A stretch of 64,000 nucleotides of DNA from Toxorhynchites rutilus septentrionalis (GCF_029784135.1 NC_073745.1:309332834-309396833), one strand, 5' to 3'. Positions 26,039 to 37,575 are shown, counted from the first letter of the stretch. Notes: generated by a model not told the origin, from the letters alone. Made by a program: numbers and translations.

Positions 26039-27331
26039 CCCTTCCAGTGTTAACGTGACATTTTCACAGAAATGCGAGATGTGTGTGAAGATTTACTCTT
26101 CTCACACCTGGTGTTTCTCTTTGGTGTTTCTTTGGCACAGACGGCCTGACGGAAAACAAATAGTAGATCAAACAAAATTGGAGGATAAAAGCAGGATGGT
26201 TGATTCTCGGGGAATTACTGTGGAGTGTTGGAATGAAACAGACCATGATATCAACAAAAGAATTCCCTATCGATACGCGAAACCCTGTGGTCTTAACCCC
26301 TAATCTAATAGAAGCTACATCAATACATGTTATGTTATAGTACATAATGTTTAAAAATATTTAAATCGTTTCCATTGGAATCCTGCCATTTTAGGGGATT
26401 AGAAGATCATTTCTCATTATTGGTATATTGACCTTACACATAAGTTACGCGCCGATTCGAGTTGAGTCAAAGGCTACACTCTACGAAGAACAGCTGCTAA
26501 CGCATATGTTAGTTATACTATTATTGAATTATTTGCCAATTTTGCAATATCTTAAATTAAGCTTAATGGACAGATAAACTACTCTGATACTCGAGCAGAA
26601 TTAAACGAACCGACAGATGTTAGACATGTAAGAATTATGAAAAACTACTAAAAGATATACATTGATGGCGAAAATAATAGATACTCATCATCTGGCGATG
26701 TAGTTCTTACGACCCACCACAAGCGCTGTTCCAGACAAGGATAATAACCACCGCGACAAAGTAGGAATAAATTATATTTTTTATGAAATATTGTTCTGTA
26801 GTTATGACCAAAGTTGATAAGTTATGTAGTTATAACTAATTTGGACTTAAGTTTGAAAATGTTCCGCTAGATGATGACTTTTTATCCACTTGAGCCTAAC
26901 TACATAAAGGAAAATAAAATAAATTTCTATCCTCGATGACAGTTGTACATTGTCAACATCTGGTGGGGACTTTCAAGTTCGGGGCCATAACCAAACTTTA
27001 ATGCGTAATCTCTATCAGATTAGAAGACACTAAGCCAGTTTTGAAATGTTAAAATTTGAATGAAAATTTTTACGTCATGTTATTCAATTACTCAAAACAC
27101 GTACTCCTGACTCTTATTCAACCATTTGTCTGCACGTTTCTGATATTTTTACTGGAACTCTTCTTTATAATATAAAATTGCCTTCAGACACAATTTTCCT
27201 ATGAGATTTTTACGCTGTCTGCCAAAAAAAGTGTTTTTCATTTAGATAGCATACTTATTTGTTACGGAGGAGTTATTTTCTCATTCATAATTTTTATTTC
27301 AAAAGTGTGTTCACCCCACCTAAAAATTAAT
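26039..27331. other. AT-rich spacer, nothing recognised
   Basis: I see no gene, RNA or clear element here. The part near 27130-27320 has weak similarity to the sequence at 43990-44220, suggesting an old shared repeat. Confidence 0.4.
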
Positions 27332-27506
27332 TACAGGAAAACCTGTTTTTTGTACGATTTTTCATTTGTGTGACTGTTGCGATTCTATTATTTGTGCGAT
27401 TAGTTTGTGTGATTCAAGACCCGATGCCATAATAAAATCGCACGAAAAGAGTCGCACAAACGAGAAATCACCCAAAAAGGGACCGCACAAAAACAGGTTT
27501 CCTGTA
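27332..27506. mobile_element. Small MITE with terminal inverted repeats (175 bp)
   Basis: The ends TACAGGAAAACCTGTTTTT and AAAAACAGGTTTCCTGTA are inverted copies with minor differences. The interior is rich in GTGCGATT/AATCGCAC words facing each other, so the whole unit can fold back. Confidence 0.7.
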
Positions 27507-27799
27507 TCTTCGACGCTCCCCGAACTCATAGAACGAAGCTCAACGCCAATTATATTTCGGTTACACGCGTCTGCAGACCACAAAAAAAGTATTAACAGTG
27601 AATCCAATAGAGAAAAATGATTTACACTAGCATGGTATCTATTTTTCCGCCATCAATGTATAATCAAAATACGTTGAATTAATCTACGATAGAGATAGGC
27701 CCTACGTACCATAAAGCCAGCGTGCATGATTAGTATTTTTACTTCCTTCTGTTCGTTAAAAATGCGTGCGTTTCTTCATCAAAATTAAATCGGTAGCAT

Positions 27800-28235
27800 C
27801 TAGTTAAAAATATCTCGCAGTAGAACCACTCCAACCAAACATGCACTCATTGCCATATCGCTGGCACAGTACACACCTGGTAGCGTCCCAGAGTTGCCTT
27901 TCTGGGCATCCTGATCACCCCCATCATCATCCGGATGGTTCGGATAAATCGGTGGAATTTTATCTAAATAACTCGTATTACCTTCAAACAAATAGCACTG
28001 CTCGAACGAAGATTTCTTCAAACCAGTAAAGGTGCTTTGGAAATTGTAGATGACGTGTTTGTCAATATCGTCCTGACTTGCGAACTCTTGATCACTCAGG
28101 CGAGCTTCGTTTACGAAAAAGTCGGCAAAGTACTGCGCGGCACGAATTGCGTTTGGTGTATGGGAAATGTTTTTGTTGCGTACCCATTCGTACAGATTTT
28201 TCTCCGGGTGAAACTGGGTCCCATAGAAAGGTAAG
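27800..28235 (-). CDS. GGH: Gamma-glutamyl hydrolase, exon 3 (C-terminal)
   Basis: The acceptor TCCTTTAG lies just right of 28235; phase 2 in. The exon starts ...LPFYGTQFHPEKNLYEWVR. FHPEK contains the catalytic His (residue about 259 here), as in the WHPEK motif of GGH. The middle matches the NFFVNEAR-type C-terminal helix region of the family. The chain ends at TAG (27800-27802) after a hydrophobic stretch MAMSACLVGVVLL, which might anchor the protein or be a cleaved tail. Confidence 0.87.
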
Positions 28236-28293
28236 CTAAAGGACAATTTATCATTATTGAATCGATATTTTCCAACACATTTAAACCACTCAC

Positions 28294-28779
28294 GTTTTAT
28301 GTTCGATCGAAGAGATAAATTCCAATCCATTCCAGTCCTTATTGGTGGACATCACTCGCCAATTATTATCCAATCCGTATGCTGTGAGGTTTGCTTCTGT
28401 CACACAGTACTGGTGAAAATTGGAAGTGACTGGCTCATTCGCCAGTATGCTCAAAACATCCTCCGGTGCTCCTCCGAACATCCGACTCTGCTTGAAGTCT
28501 GCCTTGAAATCCAAATGCAAGCCCTGATTGTTAGAACTGCAGTGAGCACGATGTTCGCTTCGATTAGCTGCCAAATAGGTGAGTAACTCAAATCCCAAAC
28601 AAGTTCCCCACAGCGGGAAATAGCTGCCCTGTTCGTTGATTTTTATGGCCTCCTCATATATATGATAACCAGCATCGGCGTACCCCTGGGTCTGGTTGAA
28701 CCAAGTTGAGCCACCTGGGAAGAGGACACCGTTCAACTTGGGAAGAATATCGGCGTAATAATCTCGCGGTTGATTGATC
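28294..28779 (-). CDS. GGH: Gamma-glutamyl hydrolase, exon 2 (catalytic Cys)
   Basis: The acceptor TTTTCTCAACAG lies just right of 28779 and the donor GTGAGT at 28293. The open frame runs farther right, but only the splice at 28779 completes the Trp codon left by exon 1 (TG plus G). It carries LPKLNGVLFPGGSTWF and FPLWGTCLGFELLTYL, where Cys (residue about 148) is the nucleophile of class I glutamine-amidotransferase-like peptidase C26 enzymes. It ends NGLEFISSIEHK before the 58-bp intron 2. The role is removal of gamma-linked polyglutamate from folates and antifolates in lysosomes or outside the cell. Confidence 0.9.
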
Positions 28780-28872
28780 CTGTTGAGAAAATAGACGTTA
28801 ATGCGGTCGAATGTTTTGTTGTGCTCTGATTTTTGGAAATATTTGGAAAACAAATCAATTCCAACAATGTTT

Positions 28873-29544
28873 CTAGTTTTTATTTTTTTTCAAGAAATTT
28901 CTATTGCTTTTTAGTGGTCTTGAATCACTAAAACTTTTTTCAAATATCAACTATTACAAGAATAAATGTTTTCCGACGATGTTCAACAGATCCGCGTTTG
29001 GTGGTGCCAAAAGCAGACAAGGTTTGCTGGGGAGCGTCAAACGACAATAATGTGTCTTTGTCAAGGCAGTTGGAGAAGGAGATTGGATTGAAGTTGTTCA
29101 CATTGGCCCTTTTCGGGGCAAGAGACGTATGAACTGGAAAAAATTAAAATCTCTAAAGTTCAACAAGTCAGTTGATGAGGGCGAGCGATTGAGATCCGCA
29201 TGATTCGCGCTGGCATACATTGATGAAAGCCGTTGAGCGCTGGTTGGAACGAGACTGTGTGTTAGAAATCGCGAATCGATCCGTTATATCAAATAAGTTA
29301 TCGACTGAAGGAGCTTAAGTTGCAATGTTTCCTCTCATCACTTTGTCCATAGAGCGATCGTTGCATTTGATTCGCGGTGATATAAATATTGTAACTCACA
29401 GATGCACAAGTAGAACCTTATTCACAGCACGGGTAGGTAAGCACACAATTGCGTAGAACAACGGTATGGGAATGCCTCCAATTTTCGTCAATTCTAACCA
29501 TTTACGGATTAGGGAGTTGTAATGTATAGCATGTATAGTATAAC
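28873..29544. other. Left part of GGH intron 1, nothing recognised
   Basis: AT-rich sequence without a recognisable gene. Some words near 29440-29560 (GGAATGCCTCCAATTTTCGT, GTAATGTATAGCAT) recall the dispersed repeat at 22440-23100. Confidence 0.4.
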
Positions 29545-29965
29545 ACATCTTAGGGGAATATCTAACCACCATAGAATCACTTATTGCACCCTAAAACCTC
29601 CATATGCCTAATTTGGTTTCATTTGCTTGATTAATTTCCGAGTAATGCAGGAATTTGTGTTTCATTTGTATGGTAGCCCCTTAAGAGGAGGGAGGATAAT
29701 ATCTAACCAGGATTCGAATCATTTATTGCACCCTAAAACATGTACATACCAAATTTCGTTTCACATGCTTGATTAATTCTCGAGTAATGCAGAAATTTGT
29801 GTTTCATTTGTATGGCAGCCCCCCCTAAGAAGAGGGGGAGGAATATCTAATTACCATAGAATCATTTATTGCACCCTAAAACCTCCATATGCCTAATTTG
29901 GTTTTATTTGCTTGATTAGTTTCCGAGTAATGCAGAAATTTGTGTTTCATTTGTATGGTGTCGTA
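29545..29965. repeat. Minisatellite-like array, about 125-bp units
   Basis: About three units share the order ACCATAGAATCATTTATTGC, ACCTCCATATGCCTAATTTG, TGCTTGATTA, CGAGTAATGCAG and TTTCATTTGTATGG. The same unit type forms a longer array at 35230-36110. Confidence 0.8.
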
Positions 29966-29984
29966 GCCATAAATTGTCTGGCGC

Positions 29985-30510
29985 GTCTTGGAAAGGAGTT
30001 ATTTTTTGAAAATCGAAATAAAAAAATCATCGCCTTGTTACAACACATGGATCAAAATATTGTTCAAATGGTCAAGTCCAGCTACAATCAAAAGTTCAGG
30101 CGTGAATTTTTAGGACGCCAAGGAGAGTTAGATGACATGGTTAAACGAATTACGAATTAAGGATGCCATGTTTTGGGTGGCCGAGGCTTAGGACGAGGTA
30201 CCGACTGTTTCAATGTCAAGTCGATATCCCGTTGGCGGCTGTAAAAGAACGCATACTTTCGATTCAGCGGACATTGATGGACTTAGACAATACCGTGCAT
30301 GACGAGGAAGTGGAGTTAGAGGCTCTGAACGACGATAACACAAAGCAGTGTAGCAGTTTATGAAGAGTCATCGCCAACGATGAACATAAATTCTCCCGCT
30401 GATCTTGTAGAAGTTCCGGAGGTTCTCGTATTTCAGGCAAACACAAACGATATGTTTGACCAAATTGCGGACCTCGCACAGAAAGAATCTTCTGCTGAAG
30501 TTGTGTGATA
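29985..30510 (+). pseudogene. Pogo/Jerky-type DDE transposase relic
   Basis: The plus strand reads ALLQHMDQNIVQMVKSSYNQ then KFRREFLGRQGELDDMVKRI. A frameshift and a stop follow, then KDAMFWVAEA and DEVPTVSMSSRYP. This matches the end of the DDE domain in Jerky/Tigger proteins (LLQPMDQ...I...K..Y, then ...D A ..  A W  ...). A further open piece near 30359-30508 (FMKSSPTMNINSPADLVEVP) may be the C-terminus. It is broken and not functional. Confidence 0.55.
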
Positions 30511-30529
30511 TTTTGCAGTAGCGGGTTCT

Positions 30530-31060
30530 TAGACTGGACAGGATTCACTGCTCCCGCATCGTTTTTTGCGTCTTGAAACCTTGTTATGGAGCCATTGATT
30601 CTCCGGAGGAATAGCCTCCCTTCATCGCACCATTTCCGTGAGATAAATTCGACAAAAGTATGTCCACTGAGTTCACCCCAGCTCGGAAGTTGCTTCTGCA
30701 TCCTCCAATCCAAAGTTGCTTATCTATCGGTGGGAGGTAGGAGTGTGTCACGTGTTGTAATTTTTTTTTCTTCAAGACAGTCAGTTGCGTCTCCTCATCT
30801 CCGCTGGTTCAGGCGAGGAAACTCGCGGTTCTGGAGACTATCGCCTCATTCACGAAGATGTCAAACGAAGGTTCTCCTACTTCAGCACATACCGAGACTG
30901 CTGGTGTTGATGGTAACAGGCCAAAGATACTCCGCAACGTATTTTTGTAAATCGGAGATAGAGCTTTTAGGAGTTTATCTCTGGCCAGGCACGTTAGTTA
31001 GAGACCAGCTTTGGCCACCCGTAAACGGGTCATTCGGATATTACTCCGGTGAGATTTGGC
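30530..31060. other. Intron segment, not identified
   Basis: GC is somewhat higher than the surroundings and open frames overlap on both strands (30586-31065 plus, 30264-30713 minus). None shows a family signature, so I call no gene. Confidence 0.3.
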
Positions 31061-31069
31061 AATGATTTT

Positions 31070-31600
31070 TAAATAAGATTATCATTCTACGTTTTACGGC
31101 GAGGGATGCGTTCGTTGTAAATTTTGGCTCCCGAACGCATCCCCGTTGTGAACTTTGACCGCCATGTTCCCATTCGGTTCTTTCTGAATTCATAATACTG
31201 AATTCCCACCAGACACAAAGAACGATTTCCTCCAACTGAAGTTCGGTTTTGGGGATAGTTTAAGTTGGTTCGCTTTACTTGCCCAAAGATTTTTTTTTGA
31301 TCAACATTGTTGTAAACGATTAAACTTTTCATCGCCCATCACGATTTGCTTGAAAACTTGAAATTTTCGTTCAGTTTATAAAGTGAGTCGCTGATGGAGA
31401 AACGGTCCATTTCTTAATCAGCGTCTCGATTTTATTATCATCTGTGGCGGCATAAACTTCCCGGATAGAAGTGTATTCCAGAAAATATTACACTTCAACG
31501 AAAATTGTCTTCGTTGCTAGGGATACTTCTCTAGAGATAGGGTCTGTGCACCCATGGAAGAATTTGTTATTTGTGTTTTACATTCACAACATGGGAGTTT
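31070..31600 (-). pseudogene. Degenerate mariner transposase relic
   Basis: Minus-strand frames contain KQIVMGDEK near 31345, the equivalent of the TGDEKW motif around the first catalytic Asp of mariner transposases. Shifted frames then carry a SWRKSFFVSGG-type segment equivalent to KVLLCVWWD. Stops and shifts are frequent. This is an old relic, unrelated in detail to the TTAGGCTGTC mariner copies elsewhere in the window. Confidence 0.45.
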
Positions 31601-31708
31601 GAAAAAAAAAAGGAAGCAGTTTTTACTTTGATGGCGTCTTTGACTCTCATCTTCATTCATGATTCTCAAAAATAAATGGAAATGAATCGATCGCTCTCAG
31701 TTCAAGTA

Positions 31709-32429
31709 CAGGGTGGGCCATTTAAAGTGGAAGCATCTGGCAACCCCATAACTTTTGACAGAGATGTCAGATTAACAAATGTCATACCGCGTTGGAAGCG
31801 TCATTTCAGTACAATTTTAACCATGGATCAATACACACGTAAACAACGCGCTGAAATTGTTCAGCTGTACATTCAAAATAACTTCTCAATTGTGTTAACT
31901 AAACGTGCGTGGAAAAATAAAAATGATAACCGATTTTTTATTGCCATTTGTTCGTGAAAATGAATTGGACAATTACTGGTTCCAACAGGACGGCGCTACA
32001 TGCCATACAGCCGCTGCCACGACCAAATTATTGCGCGAAATGTTCCCCGGAAGATTAATATCGAAAAACGGCGATTATGACTGGCCACCGAGATCACCTG
32101 ATTTGACGCCTCCTGACTTTTTTTCATGGGGATATTTAAAGGTATACACTGGTAAACCAAGGACTCTGGCTGCGCTGAAAGACAATATCCGACAAGAAAT
32201 TGCTGCCATATCGGCCGAAACATTGGGCAAAGTGATGGAAAATGCCGAAAAAAGGGCACATGTTGCGGTCAAGGCCAGAGGCGGTCATTTACGAGATATC
32301 ATAATCAAAAAGTAGTTAGAACAAATCTCCTTGGACCAAAATAAATGAATTTCAAAAAAAAATTAAAATTCCACTTCTTTACTTTGCTATTGCAAAAACA
32401 AATCCTTCCACTTTAAATGGCCCACCCTG
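31709..32429 (+). mobile_element. DD41D (rosa-like) mariner, internally deleted
   Basis: 25-bp perfect terminal inverted repeats begin CAGGGTGGGCCATTTAAAGT, with TA duplications at 31707-31708 and 32430-32431. The 721-bp unit keeps the transposase N-terminus (MDQYTRKQRAEIVQLYIQNN) and the last third. Most of the central region is lost. Confidence 0.85.
31823..32315 (+). pseudogene. Truncated DD41D transposase
   Basis: The N-terminal HTH start is followed almost at once by the C-terminal part: WFQQDGATCHTA with the second catalytic Asp, and PPRSPDLTPPDFFSWGYLK with the third. The spacing from D in QDGA to D in PPDFF is 41 residues, which defines DD41D. The first catalytic Asp and roughly 200 residues are missing, and the two parts are not joined in one frame. 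It is inactive. Confidence 0.8.
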
Positions 32430-32672
32430 TACGTAATGCTCAGAATACATATATAGGGAAGAAGTTCAACGATATGAAAGAATATGAAGGTTCGACTATC
32501 AGACAGCTCATCTCTTTTACTGATAAACTAGCTGACCCTGCAAACTTCGTCCCGCTCAAAATTATCACATTCACTTTTTTTCACTAAACGCAAGTTCATA
32601 GGTCCAATCGCAGAACTGTTCATTGATAGATTTTCTAAACTACCCTACCCTTTTACTATAAAATTCCTAGTA

Positions 32673-33624
32673 CACTAGATTCTTTTTTTTATGCGATTTT
32701 TTTTGCGTGATTTTTTTACGCGAATTGCTCAAAATTACGCGATTTTCGATCAGGTCCAAAAAATTTCTGCGTGCATACGCAGAAATGTGAGCACACGCAA
32801 AACACACACGTTCACACACGCGCACAAATGCACACACATGCACAAAAATGCACGAACACACGCACACATACCTGCACACACATGCACAAATATTAAAAAA
32901 ACACACGCGCACACTTGCAGACACATGCACAAATATGCACGAACACACGCGCACATACGTGCACACATGCACGAACATGCACAAACATTAAAAAAAACAT
33001 GCGCACACTTGCAGACACATGCACAAACTCACGCACACATGAACAAACATGCACACACATTCAAAAAACACGCACACACTTGCACACACATGCATAAACA
33101 CACGCGCACATACGTGTACCCATGCACAAACAAGCACGGACACACGCAAATGCACAAACACACGCGCACATACGTGCACACATGCATAGGCCGCATGCGC
33201 GTCGTTTGTGTGCGCGCGTATTGGTGGTTCGTATGCGTTTGTACACCCACACAAACACGCGCAAACACACATGTGTAAATACACGCACGAACAGAACACA
33301 CGCGCACACATGCACAAACATGCACGAACACACGCGCGCACTTACACACACATGGACAAACACACGCGACATGCGTGCACACATGAACAAGTGTGTTTGA
33401 GCGTGTTTGTGTGGATGTACAAACGCACACGAACACACAAATACATCCATACACACAAACACGCTCGCACACAAAAGACGCGCATGCGGCCTCGTACGCA
33501 CTACGAACAAAAACATTTTGTCAAAATACATAATACTTTTTACGCGATTTGCTTAAAATTACGAGTTTTTTCACGCGATTTTTTTGGGCGCGCCCAACTA
33601 TCGCGTAAAAAAAAGAATCCAGTG
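32673..33624. mobile_element. Foldback element with CA-rich minisatellite core
   Basis: The left end (CACTAGATTC, T-run, ATGCGATT) and the right end (minus strand: CACTGGATTC, T-run, ACGCGAT) are inverted copies. Each is followed inwards by repeated ACGCGAATT/ACGCGATTT words. Between them, about 32800-33480, lies a degenerate minisatellite of CACACATGCAC, ACACACGCGCACA and ACATACGTGCACA units. It creates long but meaningless open frames on both strands. Confidence 0.75.
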
Positions 33625-33709
33625 TTCTTCTACCAACTCGTCATTATAATATCAGACTATTTTCAGATACAATTATCGTTCAATATTTTTCAACCACTTT
33701 CAAATAATA

Positions 33710-35005
33710 AAGGGTGTGTCACATCAAATTGCATCACGGAAAAAACGCTGTAGAAATTCGCCCAGTAGACCGATCCTTTTTAAAATTTTAGACAGTAAAA
33801 TAAAAACTATTAAACAACTTTGGCATTTTCTTTTTATTCATACTTCGAGCTCAAGCCGTATGCTCGCACCTTCCTCGTTACCCCGTCCATAAGGTTCTGT
33901 ACAACGTCAGGTTGTAGTTTTTTTTGAACAGAAATCCATTTTCTCTTGAAGTCCGCCTCCGATTTGACAACTTTTGGGTTCTTCCGGAGGGCCTGCTTCA
34001 AAATCGCCCAATATTTCTCTATTGGGCGAAGCTCCGGCGCGTTGGGCGGGTTCATTTCGTTTGGCACGAAGGTGACCCCGTTGGCTTCGTACCACTCCAA
34101 CACGCCCTTTGAATAGTGGCACGAAGCGAGATCCGGCCAGCAGATGTTCGGGCCCTCGTGCTGCTTCAATAGTGGTAGTAAGCGCTTCCGTAGGCACTCC
34201 TTAAGGTAAACCTGCCCGTTTACCGTGCCGGTCATCACGAAGGGGGCGCTCCGCTTTCCGCAAGAGCAGATCGCTTGCCACACCATGTACTTTTTGGCAA
34301 ACTTGGATAGTTTCTGCTTGCGAATCTCCTCCGGAACGCTGAATTTATCCTCTGCGGAAGAGAACAACAGGCCCGGCAGCTGACGAAAGTCCGCTTTGAC
34401 GTAGGTTTCTTCGTCCATTACCAGGCAATGCGGCTTCGTCAGCATTTCGGTGTACAGCTTCCGGGCTCGCGTCTTCCCCACCATGTTTTGCCTTTCGTCG
34501 CGGTTAGGAGCCTTCTGAACCTTGTATGTACGCAGGCCCTCCCGCTGCTTGGTCTGCTGGACGAATGAACTTGACAAATTCAGCTTATTGGCGACATCCC
34601 GGACCGAACTTCTCGGATCACGTCTAAACTGCTTAACTACGCGCTTGTGATCTTTTTCACTGACGGAGCATCCATTTTTGCCGTTTTTCACCTTCCGGTC
34701 GATAGTTAGGTTCTCGAAGTATCGTTTTAGTACTCTGCTGACCGTGGATTGGACGATTCCCAGCATCTTACCGATGTCCCGATGTGACAACTCCGGATTC
34801 TCGAAATGAGTGCGCAGGATTAATTCACGACGCTCTTTTTCGTTCGACGACATTTTTCCAAATTTACGAAAAATTGACAGTGAAGCATGGCCAACGTGAT
34901 CTATACACTCTTATCTGATTATAAGCGAAAGCTGAAGATATAATTCCTAAAAATTAAATTTCTACAGCGTTTTTTCCGTGATGCAATTTGATGTGACACA
35001 CCCTT
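33710..35005 (-). mobile_element. DD37E mariner-like transposon, full length
   Basis: Perfect 49-bp terminal inverted repeats (starting AAGGGTGTGTCACATCAAAT) and TA duplications at 33708-33709 and 35006-35007 bound a 1296-bp element. It holds one intact 339-codon ORF. A second, split copy of the same family is at 51898-60332. DD37E elements are described from mosquitoes. Confidence 0.92.
33834..34853 (-). CDS. DD37E transposase (339 aa, intact)
   Basis: This is an ITm-superfamily cut-and-paste transposase. It starts at ATG (34853-34851) with MSSNEKERRELILRTHFENP. N-terminal helix-turn-helix regions follow (LSHRDIGKMLGIVQSTVSRV, then SSVRDVANKLNLSSSFVQ). Catalytic residues are the Asp in CLVMDEETY, the Asp in CWPDLASCHYS and the Glu in PELRPIEKYW. 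The last two are 37 residues apart, giving the DD37E signature. The frame is uninterrupted and the termini are intact, so it could be active; expression is not shown. Confidence 0.9.
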   Translation of the reverse strand: MSSNEKERRELILRTHFENPELSHRDIGKMLGIVQSTVSRVLKRYFENLTIDRKVKNGKNGCSVSEKDHKRVVKQFRRDPRSSVRDVANKLNLSSSFVQQTKQREGLRTYKVQKAPNRDERQNMVGKTRARKLYTEMLTKPHCLVMDEETYVKADFRQLPGLLFSSAEDKFSVPEEIRKQKLSKFAKKYMVWQAICSCGKRSAPFVMTGTVNGQVYLKECLRKRLLPLLKQHEGPNICWPDLASCHYSKGVLEWYEANGVTFVPNEMNPPNAPELRPIEKYWAILKQALRKNPKVVKSEADFKRKWISVQKKLQPDVVQNLMDGVTRKVRAYGLSSKYE

Positions 35006-35229
35006 TATGTTTCTCCGTTACATGGAATAAATGTTTGATACAGAAAATATGATAGAATAAAAACAGCCCTAAATCGGACAATTCCTTTCTCGAGTTTTGC
35101 TCTTATCAACACATTCAGTGATCCATTTTTATTTAAATAGACAGAAGAAAATATAGGAGTGCGTTTTATCACATTAAAAAAATTCAATTGTCATTTTTGG
35201 TTGGAATATGTTTAGTCGAAATGTTTGTA

Positions 35230-36110
35230 TTATTTTTACGGGACCTCTTCTCCATCTCAGTGGAGGGAGGGGTGTCATATCTCAGAAACATTTCTCATAT
35301 TCGAAAACCTTCACATGCAAATTTTGGCTCTATTTGATTGATAAGTTATCGAATTATGCAGAAATTTGTATTTCATTTGTATGGTAGCCTCCCCTTAGAG
35401 AGGAGGGAGGAGTGTCGAACCACCATAGAAACGTTTATCGACCCCTTATATCTCTATATGCTAATTCCAATTGTTTGATTAGTTCTCGAGTTGTTCGGCA
35501 CCCTCCCCTCCTCTTTGGAGAGGAGAAAGACATAAAAAATTTATTGCTCCCTAAAAACATTTATTGTTCCCTAAGACCTCCATATTCCAAATTTGGTTCC
35601 ATTTGCTTGATTAGCTCTCGAGTTATGTAGAAATTTATGTTTCATTTCTATGGCAGCCCCCCTCCCCTTCAGAGAGAGGGGAGGAGTGTCTATCTACCAT
35701 AGAAACGTTTCGTGTCCCCTAGAACCTTCACATGCCAAATTCGGTTCCATTTGCTTGATTAGTTCTCGAGTTATGCAGAAATTTATGTTTCATTTGTATG
35801 GTAGCCTCCCCTTAGAGAGGAGGGAGGAGTGTCAAACCACCATAGAAACGTTTATCGATCCCTTATACCTCTATATGCTAAGTTTAATTCCATTTGTTTG
35901 ATTAGTTCTCGAGTTGTTCGGCACTCTCCCCTCCTCCTCTTTAGAGAGGAGAAAGAAGTGTCAAATCAACATAAAAACATTTAATGCTCCCTAAAACCTC
36001 CATATGCCAAATTTGGTCCCATTTGCTTGATTAGTTCTCGAGTTATGCAGAAATTTATGTTTCATTTCTATGGCAACCACACACCCACCCCCCTCCCCCT
36101 GGTTTCATCG
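35230..36110. repeat. Minisatellite-like array, about 130-bp units
   Basis: About six units carry ACCATAGAAACGTTTAT, TGATTAGTTCTCGAGTTATG, CAGAAATTTATGTTTCATTT and a purine/pyrimidine-rich GAGAGGAGGGAGGAGTGTC. It is the same family as 29545-29965, with the units more diverged. Confidence 0.85.
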
Positions 36111-36179
36111 CACCGACAGTGAACTTTTTGTTTAGAGAGTGTCAAATGGAAACGACAGCAACCAAATTAGAAAATGTTT

Positions 36180-37110
36180 TTTTATAAAAGTCTCCTATTG
36201 ATCCGCAGGGACCAACGTGAGTCAGACGAAAAGTTCATCTTTGGTCCTCTAACTCGGTCAGGACTCAACGTGTTAAATAATCCGGAATAACTAGTGTATA
36301 CGGGACAGGAAGAGACAGGGTTGTTTGATGAAGTATCGTAAATGAAACGCTTGGCGGCTGGAACCTCAACTATGGCCGATGAGAAGACGTGTTCTTTTAC
36401 CTTTTCGTGGCTTTGGCGGTCGGCTGTCTCTTCATTTTGGCCATCCGCCCAAAAGTTTTCTATCGGTCGCAGCTGGGGGATGTTGGGAAGGTGGGCGGTT
36501 TGATCTCCAGCCGATCCATTCTCCAGTGATCTTTTGGCATAATGGACGGATCCCAGTTTCAACCACATCACCTTCGCAACTTCCGGCAAGCACTTCGTAC
36601 TGTATATCTCCCAATTTACCATATGACTCGAAAGAAGAGCGGCTTGGACATTCCCTTCTCGTTTGTCAGAGAATGACCTTCTTGGAGAACTTGATGTGGG
36701 TGATATATTCGTCGCCATCACTTATCTGGGGAACGTAAAGTACCCGGTCCCTTGCATTCGTTGAATTCTAGCATCAAGTACGTTTTGTCTTTCATTATGA
36801 GTACGAAAAGAAGTTTTTCACTTCTTTAACCGGAAAGAAGATTTTCACCGGTACCTCAAGCTACTCCTTCTGAATGATTGCCTGCTGCTCAGACACGGTC
36901 GGTCTCGTCTGACGCTTCCGCATAAACATGTCCATTTTGGCCAGATTCTCCTTCATCATTTGACCGGTTGCTTCGATCTTAAGGAGCGGCAGAGAGAGGA
37001 TATTGTAAATACCAGATTGGCTATATCTGGCGGACACAAAGTGCCACAGAATGTCCAACTCCTTCGCTGTGGGGTGGAGTTGCCAGTATGAAAAACTCAT
37101 CAAGTTGCTT
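36180..37110 (-). pseudogene. Decayed DD37-type transposase relic
   Basis: A minus-strand frame (36721-36182) contains VMWLKLGSVHYAKRSLE, like WPDLASAHYAK, then PNIPQLRPIENFWA, like the last catalytic Glu motif. Upstream minus-strand frames (37103-36861) carry RKRQTRPTVSEQQAIIQK. The second Asp is lost and the frames are shifted. It is an old relative of the DD37E transposon, not a recent copy. Confidence 0.5.
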
Positions 37111-37575
37111 GACAGTGCTGCTGCTGCGAATCAACAGTCTTGAATCATTTTGGTTGTAGGCTTAAAAATCCTAACATTTAAGGAAAATTTGTTCCATTAA
37201 ATTATCTTTTGTAGCTTTTTTTCATCGTCATCCGGAATTAGCCCATTTTTTAATGCACACGTTAACACTAAAATCGATGAAAAATGGATTGGAATTTTCG
37301 ATCATTCCATTGAAGAATTTGAATCGTGCTTGCCAGACCTAAATGCTCTGTCCGAGAGAGATATTTTCAGGCGTAAACAAAATCTAAACCACCGAAAAAT
37401 CACAACTGAGTGATTACAGGTCAGGTTTAATTGCTAGGACACATGTTAAGAGTTTCACGAATGAATGAGACTCTCTAAACTATGGTTCATGTTCTTATAA
37501 CGTATATACATAACGTTTCGTTATTTGTGTCCCGCGTTAGACCTCTGACAATCTGGTCACTTTACTATAACATAA

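Noticed and set aside
32691..33753. Long Cys-rich and His/Thr-rich open frames on both strands
   Set aside because: They translate a CA-rich minisatellite; both strands are open in several frames with the same repeated words. No start context, splice or family supports a protein.
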